Of a stretch of DNA of 64,000 nt, positions 8,474 to 16,780 are shown in pieces. Origin of the DNA: Saccharofermentans sp. (GTDB lineage: Bacteria > Bacillota > Clostridia > Saccharofermentanales > Saccharofermentanaceae); the NCBI GenBank assembly GCA_024691325.1, contig JAILNR010000011.1, positions 1 to 64,000 of the forward strand, written 5' to 3'. Both the position numbers and the translations under genes were made by a program. Below the pieces are notes generated by a model. That model had not been told where the DNA came from. It saw only the letters and a list, made by a program, of their open reading frames with translations, and searched no databases. Within the stretch, counting starts at the first letter, position 1. Each line of letters begins with the position of its first letter.

Positions 8474-11253
8474 CTTACTCCTTCATACTCCCATGAGTCT
8501 GTGTCGAAGATATTATCACCTGTAAATGTGTACCAGTCTCCGGGGAGGAATCTCAACGCATCAGCGCCGGCCTCAGTATCAGTTACATTCCAGTCAGGAG
8601 TGTCATATACAGTGATAGGGCCGCTGTGTCCGCTCATATTTATCGGATTTCCGGTAAACGGATTAACAGGATCGTTCACGATACCGTTTAAGGCGATGTA
8701 AGGGACATCTGCATTGGTCATGAGATCATTGCAGACCGTAAAGCCCGTTGAATCAAAATCCTTAACCATTAGAACCGGATTGTAGGCCTCGATCGTTACG
8801 TTTCCTATCAGCATCTGACTTGCAAACATATCCGCATCAAGATGGAGGATAGCATGGTCGGCAACAACAATTATCCTTGTGTTATCCCATACGCCCTGTT
8901 CTCTTAAGTAGTCGAAGTACTGTCCGAGCTGGATATAGGCCGCGACATTACTCTGGTAGTGTCTCATGGTCTGATAGGAACTCATATCAAGATAGTATCC
9001 GTTAACAGACTCATCGAACCTGTCCGCATGATCAGCGTCATATTCCGTATTATCAACTGTCTGGGAAGGCTCATACTCAGGCTCCTGCAAAAGCATAGTG
9101 CTGTGAGGCGTCTCATTATCTATATACATGAATGTACCGGGAATACCGGATTCAATATCCGTAATAGCATCAAGATTTGAAAGGACTGAGTATGCCCCCA
9201 TAAACTCCTCATTAACGCCTGTTGATTCTGACACGTTTATACCGATCTGGGGAATCGTAAATGCGCCTTCATCGGCATATCCGATATCTGCCTGATTATA
9301 CTGACCTCTGTTGTAGACCGTGTTTTGAATTACAAGAGGACTTATCTTCAATATCGAATAGCAGAAGAAATTCCTCTGCCACAGGTTCTCCTGAATCTGA
9401 TCAAAGTTGAAAGAATTCTCCAGGCTGCTTCCCGCGGTTATATATGCGTTGATGCCGTCGTACTCCTCCCCTGCGAAAACAGAAATATCCGGAGGAGATG
9501 CATATCCCGCATAAGGAGGATTGATAAGCGATACTTCAAAACCCTCGTCATGAAAAAGGAAAGGCATCACGGATAATGCTTCGTTCTGCTTCTGTTCCAA
9601 AGTCCTGCTAAGGTCTTCATTGATAGCCTGCGGAGTATAGTCGTAACCGCCGAACAATGCAGGAGCACCAAACTTCGTGTGATTTCCGTATGACAATGTA
9701 TTAGGGTAGAAAGTAAATCCGTCAAACTGATCCTGAAGTTCCGGAATCTCTTCAAAGATATAAGGAACCAGGTATCCGGGTGCCCTGTCTATCATGAGCA
9801 CCATTACATTCTTTCCATCCGAAGATAAGGGTATCTTCGGATTGTCACTTACCCACTTGGCAAGATTGACCTCATATTCGCGGTGAATGGAAGTCATGTA
9901 CGTTCCTGTCATTACAACCAGGGCCGCTATGATGATAACCGCGATTCCTTCTGAGATCTTCTTGCTTAACTTGAATAAACCTATAAAAACAGCCGCTCCG
10001 AATAAAACAAGGAAGAGATTCAAAAGCTGTAATGTGTGCGAATATGTGAAAGGCTTATCATAGATAAAATTAATGGATATCGTACCGAGATTCGTTCCAA
10101 AGAACAGATAAGTAATCATGGCTGCCGGACAAAGACCCCACCATAAAAGGCTGATGATAACTCTGCCCTTCTTCCCTGCGAGGAAGAAGAAAACGCTTCC
10201 CCAAACGATGAAGTATCCTGCGGCGATAAGACCCGCATGAATAACATAGATGTTAGGAGACTTAAGATCGAGGAAACTCATAAACTCCGAAGGAGAAGTC
10301 TTGATTACTGATGAAGGAATCAGAAAACCTGTTAATGCCGTTAAGAACAATCCGCTTAACAGGAATATATTTCTGTTGGAACTTGTGTATTCCGGAGTCT
10401 TGACTCTGATAAGATTCTCACTTGTTATCTTTTGCTTTATAAGAGCTATGACCAAAGGAAGGATGAGAAGAACTCCCACCACCGTAAGTCTTAACTGCCT
10501 TGCAAGATAAGTATCATAGACCGTATTTACAAACAGGATGATGTACACGCCGGCTGCACAGGAAACGCAGGACAAAACAAAGCCCGGACGCTTAAACCTC
10601 ATAAAGACATTCTTAAGCATCGAGAACACATTATTAAGTGTCCAGTAAAATGCCAGTCCCGACGGCGAGTTATAAAGAAGCACCAGGAACAAAAGAGCCA
10701 TACCGTAAAGCTGAACCTTGCTCTTTAAGGGCATGTCCTTTGTGTAGATGTATCCTGAGATAAAGTTGATCAATGTCATTAGTATAGGAAGAACATTAAC
10801 ACCTATACCTGCTATAACGAACATCCTGTCCGGAGATCCGAGGTCATGTATCGGTCCGAATGAAACTCCCTTCAAAAGCATGAGATTCGACAGGAATCTG
10901 TATGCCGCCATAAAGAAAGGGATCTGAAGAAGAAGTGATACCGAACCTTTAAGAACAAATAACGGTGAATAGTTATTCTGATTGTAATAGGTCTGGAGCA
11001 TCATCATTCGCTCGTCGCCCTTAAATGTCTTCTTTATATGAGCGATACCGTCTGCGAGTGAAGCTTCAAGATCTCTTTCTTCTCTTTGAACCTCATCAGC
11101 ACGCTTATAAAGAGGAAGGACCAGGAAATTTACTGCGAGGCTTAATATGATGATAGCCCAACCAGGATTGCCGACAATCCTGTTTGCAATCGAGAACACC
11201 ACTTCGAAGAATAATTCAAGCGGATAAATTAAGATTGTATATAAAGCACTCAT
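8470..11253 (-). CDS. YidC/Oxa1-like domain fused to sulfatase/LtaS-like domain (array copy 2)
   Basis: 927 aa; same architecture; catalytic motif reads ADHA rather than ADHG; ATGA overlap with the next gene. Confidence 0.85.
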   Translation of the reverse strand: MSALYTILIYPLELFFEVVFSIANRIVGNPGWAIIILSLAVNFLVLPLYKRADEVQREERDLEASLADGIAHIKKTFKGDERMMMLQTYYNQNNYSPLFVLKGSVSLLLQIPFFMAAYRFLSNLMLLKGVSFGPIHDLGSPDRMFVIAGIGVNVLPILMTLINFISGYIYTKDMPLKSKVQLYGMALLFLVLLYNSPSGLAFYWTLNNVFSMLKNVFMRFKRPGFVLSCVSCAAGVYIILFVNTVYDTYLARQLRLTVVGVLLILPLVIALIKQKITSENLIRVKTPEYTSSNRNIFLLSGLFLTALTGFLIPSSVIKTSPSEFMSFLDLKSPNIYVIHAGLIAAGYFIVWGSVFFFLAGKKGRVIISLLWWGLCPAAMITYLFFGTNLGTISINFIYDKPFTYSHTLQLLNLFLVLFGAAVFIGLFKLSKKISEGIAVIIIAALVVMTGTYMTSIHREYEVNLAKWVSDNPKIPLSSDGKNVMVLMIDRAPGYLVPYIFEEIPELQDQFDGFTFYPNTLSYGNHTKFGAPALFGGYDYTPQAINEDLSRTLEQKQNEALSVMPFLFHDEGFEVSLINPPYAGYASPPDISVFAGEEYDGINAYITAGSSLENSFNFDQIQENLWQRNFFCYSILKISPLVIQNTVYNRGQYNQADIGYADEGAFTIPQIGINVSESTGVNEEFMGAYSVLSNLDAITDIESGIPGTFMYIDNETPHSTMLLQEPEYEPSQTVDNTEYDADHADRFDESVNGYYLDMSSYQTMRHYQSNVAAYIQLGQYFDYLREQGVWDNTRIIVVADHAILHLDADMFASQMLIGNVTIEAYNPVLMVKDFDSTGFTVCNDLMTNADVPYIALNGIVNDPVNPFTGNPINMSGHSGPITVYDTPDWNVTDTEAGADALRFLPGDWYTFTGDNIFDTDSWEYEGVR
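10654..11150. repeat. Near-identical DNA segment shared with about 13419-13915
   Basis: Read by eye: about 500 bp with roughly a dozen scattered substitutions at a constant 2765-bp offset, encoding the YidC-like domain of copies 2 and 3. Confidence 0.85.
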
Positions 11254-14018
11254 CTTACTCCGTCAAACTCCCATGAGTCTGTATTATAAACCTCATTACC
11301 GTTAAATACATACCAGTCGTCTTCCGCAAATCTTAAAGCGTCGGGTCCTGCCACTGTCCAATCATCAGAATTCAGAACATAGAACGGCATCTCATGATTC
11401 ATAACGAGAGGGTTGCCTGTAAACGGATTCACAGGATTCTCGATGATACCGTTAGTCGCAATATATGGCACATCTGCGTTAGTCATTATACTTTCATCAA
11501 TACTAAAGCCGCTTGCTCCAAAATCCTTTACCATCAGGACGGGATTGAAAGCATCAATATTCATCGCGCCGATATCAAGCTGCCCGCCAAACATATTAGC
11601 ATACTGATTCATAATTCCGTGATCCGCAACTATTATTATCCTCGTGTTATCCCACACTCCCTGTGCCCTTAAGTAATCAAAATAGGAGCCAAGCTGTATG
11701 TATGCAGCAGCGTTACTTGCGTAATGGCTCATCGAAGTATAGCTGTTCATATCAAGAGAATAACCATTCACCGTACTGTCAAATCTTCCTGTATGAGCTG
11801 CATCATATTCAGTATTATCGACATACTGAAGCGGTCTGTATTCAGGGGCATGGAGAAGGATAGCATCGTGTGCCGTGTCGTTATCCATATACATAAACGT
11901 ATCCGTTGAGTCATTAACTATGGTTGTAATATCATCAAGTTCGTTAAGTGTCTCATACGCTGACATAAAATCCCTGTTAACGCCGCTGCTTATCGACGGA
12001 CCGAATCCTATCTGGGGAAGTGTGAAATCCGTCTCGTAATTAACAGGCTCTTCCGTACGGTTATATCTTCCCTCGTTATATACGGTAGCCTGTATATAAA
12101 GCGGGGAAATCTTAAAGACTGAGTAGCAGAAGAAATTACGAAGCCATATGCGCTCCTGATATTCCTCGAATTTGTAGAAGTCATCAACGATCACGCTCTT
12201 GGCATTGTATGCATTGATGCCTTCATATAAAGGCCCTGAAAAAACACTGATATCCCCGGGCGATACACCACCTGCATACGGAGGATCTATTATCGTTACT
12301 TCAAAACCATCGTCTCTGAACAATACCGGCATGACTGAAAGAGCTTCATTCTGTGTCTGCCCCAAAGTTCTGGTTGTATCACTGTTTATAGCTTCAGGAG
12401 TGTAGTCATATCCTCCAAAAAGAGCACCCGCTGCAAACTTGGTGCTGCTTCCAAAAGAAACTGTATTGGGGTAGAAGGTAAAGCCGTCATACTGCTCTTG
12501 AAGCTGCGGTATCTCATCGAAAATATAGGGAACAACAAAACCGGGGGCTCTGTCGAGCATAATAACCATTACATTTCTTCCCTGCGTCGATAACGTGATC
12601 TGGGGGAACTCGCTCTGAACTCTTTTAAGGTTTTCCTTGTACGCATCATTGATAGGTCCGATGTTGATAAAGCTCATAACTGCGGCTACTGCAACTATGA
12701 TAATGATCAAACCTTCACAGATCCTCGGAATGAAACGGTATATGAGTAAAATGCTTACAACCGCCAAGACAACCAGAATACCGTTAATAAGTTTTTGTGA
12801 GGATGTAAATTCAAAAGGCATTACATACACGAGGTTAACGGAAATATCTCCGAGGTCCGTACCGAAGAACAGATACGAGATCAGGGAAGCTGGACACAAG
12901 ATCAGCCATACCCTGCTCATCACCGCTCTTGTCTTCTCCCTTGCAAGTGCAAAGAACACGCCTCCCCACAATACAAAGAAACCGGTTGCTATAAAGAAAG
13001 CATGCCAGACATATATGATGGGGTTTTTAAGATTCATAAGATCCATGAACTCGGAAGGAGATGTTTTAATTACCGAGGACGGGATAAGGAAGCCCGTAAG
13101 GATAGCCATGAACAGTCCGCTTAAGATAAATATGTTCCTGTCCTGCTTACTGTATCCTCGGATCTTTATCTTAAGACTGTTTCCGATTCCCTTGCTCTTC
13201 GCGATTATAAAGCACAAAGGAAGCACAAGCATCAATGCGATAAGTGTAAGTCTTACCTTTCTTGTCGCATACGGTGTGTCATATAAGGTATTAACATAGA
13301 CCGCCATTACGACTCCCGTTACGGCGCAGAACAAAGAGAAAACAAGTCCCGGCTTTTTAAGCTTGTAAAGTGCGTTCTTGCAAAGAGAGAACACATTATT
13401 AAGCGTCCAGTAGAATGCAAGTCCCGACGGCGAGTTATAAAGAAGCACCAGGAACAAAAGAGCCATACCATAAAGCTGAACCTTGCTCTTTAAGGGCATG
13501 TCCTTTGTGTAGATGTATCCTGAGATAAAGTTGATCAATGTCATTAGTATAGGAAGAACATTAATACCTATACCTGCTATCACGAACATCCTGTCCGGAG
13601 ATCCGAGGTCATGTATCGGACCGAATGAAACTCCCTTCAAAAGCATGAGATTCGACAGGAATCTGTATGCCGCCATAAAGAAAGGGATCTGAAGAAGAAG
13701 TGATACCGAACCTTTAAGAACAAATAACGGTGAATAGTTATTCTGATCGTAATAGGTCTGGAGCATCATCATTCGCTCGTCGCCCTTAAATGTCTTCTTT
13801 ATGTGTGCGATACCGTCTGCAAGTGAAGCTTCAAGATCTCTTTCTTCTCTTTGAACCTCATCAGCACGCTTATAAAGAGGAAGGACCAGGAAATTTACTG
13901 CGAGGCTTAATATGATTATGGCAAGTCCGGGATTACCGACTACCCTGTTTGCAACCGAGAATACGACTTCAAAGAACAGTTCAAGCGGATATATAAAGAT
14001 TGTATATAATGCGCTCAT
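11250..14018 (-). CDS. YidC/Oxa1-like domain fused to sulfatase/LtaS-like domain (array copy 3)
   Basis: 922 aa; same architecture; long near-identical DNA tracts shared with copies 2 and 4. Confidence 0.85.
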   Translation of the reverse strand: MSALYTIFIYPLELFFEVVFSVANRVVGNPGLAIIILSLAVNFLVLPLYKRADEVQREERDLEASLADGIAHIKKTFKGDERMMMLQTYYDQNNYSPLFVLKGSVSLLLQIPFFMAAYRFLSNLMLLKGVSFGPIHDLGSPDRMFVIAGIGINVLPILMTLINFISGYIYTKDMPLKSKVQLYGMALLFLVLLYNSPSGLAFYWTLNNVFSLCKNALYKLKKPGLVFSLFCAVTGVVMAVYVNTLYDTPYATRKVRLTLIALMLVLPLCFIIAKSKGIGNSLKIKIRGYSKQDRNIFILSGLFMAILTGFLIPSSVIKTSPSEFMDLMNLKNPIIYVWHAFFIATGFFVLWGGVFFALAREKTRAVMSRVWLILCPASLISYLFFGTDLGDISVNLVYVMPFEFTSSQKLINGILVVLAVVSILLIYRFIPRICEGLIIIIVAVAAVMSFINIGPINDAYKENLKRVQSEFPQITLSTQGRNVMVIMLDRAPGFVVPYIFDEIPQLQEQYDGFTFYPNTVSFGSSTKFAAGALFGGYDYTPEAINSDTTRTLGQTQNEALSVMPVLFRDDGFEVTIIDPPYAGGVSPGDISVFSGPLYEGINAYNAKSVIVDDFYKFEEYQERIWLRNFFCYSVFKISPLYIQATVYNEGRYNRTEEPVNYETDFTLPQIGFGPSISSGVNRDFMSAYETLNELDDITTIVNDSTDTFMYMDNDTAHDAILLHAPEYRPLQYVDNTEYDAAHTGRFDSTVNGYSLDMNSYTSMSHYASNAAAYIQLGSYFDYLRAQGVWDNTRIIIVADHGIMNQYANMFGGQLDIGAMNIDAFNPVLMVKDFGASGFSIDESIMTNADVPYIATNGIIENPVNPFTGNPLVMNHEMPFYVLNSDDWTVAGPDALRFAEDDWYVFNGNEVYNTDSWEFDGVR
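13021..13425. repeat. Near-identical DNA segment shared with about 15783-16187
   Basis: Constant 2762-bp offset; encodes the linker/TM region FSLCKNALYKLKKPGLVFSLFCAVTG...SPSEFMDLMNLKNP in copies 3 and 4. Confidence 0.85.
13885..13980. repeat. Near-identical DNA segment shared with about 16647-16742
   Basis: Same 2762-bp offset; encodes the N-terminal VVGNPGLAIIILSLAVNF region of copies 3 and 4. Confidence 0.75.
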
Positions 14019-16780
14019 CTTACTCCGTCATACTCCCATGAATCCAAATCCAGAACCGAAGTTCCGTTAAAAGAATACCAATCATCTTCAGCGAAACGCA
14101 ATTGATCCCTGTCCGCTGTTGAAGAATCATTGGAATTATATACTAATAAAGGCATCTCGTGCTGCATAATAATCGGATTGCCGGTAAAAGGATTTATGGG
14201 ATTATTGATAATCCCATAAGTTGCAAGGTACGGCACATCCGCATTGGTCATTAAACTGTCGTCTATGTTAAATCCGCTTGCACCAAAATCCTTTACCATC
14301 AAAAGCGGATTAAAGGAATCAACATTGACACCGTTTATATCAGCCTGTCCGCCAAACATATCTGCGAAGCTATCGGCTATTCCGTGATCCGCAACTATTA
14401 TTATCCTCGTGTTATCCCACACGCCCTGTGCCCTTAAGTAATCAAAATAATCTCCGAGCAAAATGAATGCAGCCGCATTGCACTGATAATGACTCATACT
14501 TAAGTGATTTGTCATATCAAGATACAGTTCTCCGTTAACAGGCTCCTCGAAGCGGTCCTGATGCGCCTCATCATAAGCCGTGTTATCAACAAACTGGAAC
14601 GGTGCATAATCAGGCTCTCTTAGCATAATGACATCATGCGTTGTATTGTTTGCCATATACATGAATGACCCGCTTATTTCCTCCACCAAAGTTATATCAT
14701 CAAGCTTGGTAAGCTCTTCATAAGCGAACATAAAGTTCTGATTAACACCAAAGCAGGTGGTCTCATCCGTAATAACCTGGGGAAGACTGAATTCGACTTC
14801 ATAGGACATACTGTCAGGCTGATTATAGCGGCCGAGATTGTAGATAATATCCTGAAACATAAGAGGTGATACCTTAAGTATTGAGAAGCAGAAGAAATTA
14901 CGAAGCCAGATCTTCTCCTGATACTGCTCAAAACTGTAGAAATCATCTGTAAGGATTCCCTCTGCGTCGTAAGCCGTTATCCCTTCATACTCAGGTCCTG
15001 AGAAAATACTGATATCACCGAATTCATCATATCCCGCATACGGGGGATCCATAACAGTTACATTAAAACCCTCATCCCTGAACAGAACCGGCATAACGGA
15101 AAGAGCCTCATTGTTCATCTGTACCAGAGTTCTTGTTGTATCGGCATTAACAGCAGCAGGAGTGTAATCGTAACCGCCGAACATAGCGGGAGCACCATAC
15201 TTGGTGTATTTACCAAAAGATAAGGTGTTCGGATACAAAGTAAACCCGTCGAACTGTGCCTCGAGTTCAGGCATCTCATTAAAGATGTAAGGAACAAGAT
15301 ATCCCGGAGCCCTGTCGAGCATGATCACCATAACGTTCCTGCCGTCAGATGATAATGTAATTTGGGGAAGATCGCTTTGAACCCTGTTAAGATTGTCTTT
15401 ATAGGCTGCGTTTACAGGTATGACATTAACAACACACATGATCGCGGAAACTACAACAAGCGTCATGATTATGAACTCGCATATTCTCGGGACAAACCTG
15501 TACAAAACAACCACGGTCAAAACCGTAAACAGCACAGCAAGAAGATTGATTGCTTTTTGCGGGAAAGAGAACTCAAGCCTTCGAAAATACATTAAGCTTA
15601 CATTAAGGTCTCCGAGGTCAGTTCCAAAGAAAAGGTAACTGACGAGTGACGCAGGGCACATCGCAAACCACAGTCTGCTCATCAGGGCCTTGACCTTGTC
15701 GCTTGCAAGTCCGAAGAAAACTCCTCCCCACACAATGAAGAATCCCAAAGCAATGAGGGAAGAATTAAGAACATATATCACCGGGTTTTTAAGATTCATA
15801 AGATCCATAAACTCTGAAGGAGATGATTTAATTACCGAGGACGGGATAAGGAAGCCCGTAAGGATAGCCATGAACAGCCCGCTTAAGATAAATATGTTCC
15901 TGTCCTGCTTACTGTATCCGCGGATCTTTATCTTAAGGCTGTTTCCAATCCCCTTGCTCTTCGCAATCATAAAGCACAAAGGAAGCACAAGCATCAATGC
16001 GATAAATGTAAGTCTTACCTTTCTTGTCGCATACGGTGTGTCATATAAGGTATTAACATAGACCGCCATTACGACTCCCGTTACGGCACAGAACAAAGAG
16101 AAAACAAGTCCCGGCTTTTTAAGTTTGTATAGCGCGTTCTTGCAAAGAGAGAACACATTATTAAGCGTCCAGTAAAATGCAAGTCCCGAAGGTGAGTTAT
16201 AAAGCAATACCAAAAACAAAAGAGCCATACCGTAAAGCTGTACCTTGCTTTTGAGCGGCATACCTCTTGTGTATATATATCCCGAGATGACATTTATTAA
16301 TGTCATTACGACAGGAAGCAGATTGATCGTGATCCCGCCTATAGGAAGCATCCTGTCGGGAGACCCCAGGTCACTTATAGGTCCGAATGATGCACCGTTT
16401 AAAAGTGCAAGGTTCGACAGAAAACTATACGCCGCCATGAAGAACGGAATCTGAAGAAGAAGTGATACCGAACCTTTGAGCACATACAAAGGAGAATAAT
16501 TATTCTCCCTGTAAAATGCCTGAAGCATCATCATTCTCTCGTCGCCTTTAAAGGCTTTCCTGATACGGGCTATACCGCTTTGTAAGGATTCCTCGAGTTC
16601 TCTTTCCTGCTTTTGAACTTCATCTGCTCTGTTATAAAGCGGAAGCACCAGGAAATTTACTGCGAGGCTTAATATGATTATGGCAAGTCCGGGATTACCG
16701 ACTACCCTGTTTGCAATCGAGAATACGACTTCAAAGAACAGTCTCAAGGGAAATATGAAAACCGTATAAAGAGCATTCAT
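14015..16780 (-). CDS. YidC/Oxa1-like domain fused to sulfatase/LtaS-like domain (array copy 4)
   Basis: 921 aa; same architecture; ATGA overlaps on both sides. Confidence 0.85.
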   Translation of the reverse strand: MNALYTVFIFPLRLFFEVVFSIANRVVGNPGLAIIILSLAVNFLVLPLYNRADEVQKQERELEESLQSGIARIRKAFKGDERMMMLQAFYRENNYSPLYVLKGSVSLLLQIPFFMAAYSFLSNLALLNGASFGPISDLGSPDRMLPIGGITINLLPVVMTLINVISGYIYTRGMPLKSKVQLYGMALLFLVLLYNSPSGLAFYWTLNNVFSLCKNALYKLKKPGLVFSLFCAVTGVVMAVYVNTLYDTPYATRKVRLTFIALMLVLPLCFMIAKSKGIGNSLKIKIRGYSKQDRNIFILSGLFMAILTGFLIPSSVIKSSPSEFMDLMNLKNPVIYVLNSSLIALGFFIVWGGVFFGLASDKVKALMSRLWFAMCPASLVSYLFFGTDLGDLNVSLMYFRRLEFSFPQKAINLLAVLFTVLTVVVLYRFVPRICEFIIMTLVVVSAIMCVVNVIPVNAAYKDNLNRVQSDLPQITLSSDGRNVMVIMLDRAPGYLVPYIFNEMPELEAQFDGFTLYPNTLSFGKYTKYGAPAMFGGYDYTPAAVNADTTRTLVQMNNEALSVMPVLFRDEGFNVTVMDPPYAGYDEFGDISIFSGPEYEGITAYDAEGILTDDFYSFEQYQEKIWLRNFFCFSILKVSPLMFQDIIYNLGRYNQPDSMSYEVEFSLPQVITDETTCFGVNQNFMFAYEELTKLDDITLVEEISGSFMYMANNTTHDVIMLREPDYAPFQFVDNTAYDEAHQDRFEEPVNGELYLDMTNHLSMSHYQCNAAAFILLGDYFDYLRAQGVWDNTRIIIVADHGIADSFADMFGGQADINGVNVDSFNPLLMVKDFGASGFNIDDSLMTNADVPYLATYGIINNPINPFTGNPIIMQHEMPLLVYNSNDSSTADRDQLRFAEDDWYSFNGTSVLDLDSWEYDGVR

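Noticed and set aside
12637-13299. 220-aa plus-strand ORF, with a similar shorter one at 15690-16061
   Set aside because: Antisense to array copies 3 and 4; the similarity between the two only reflects the duplicated DNA beneath them.
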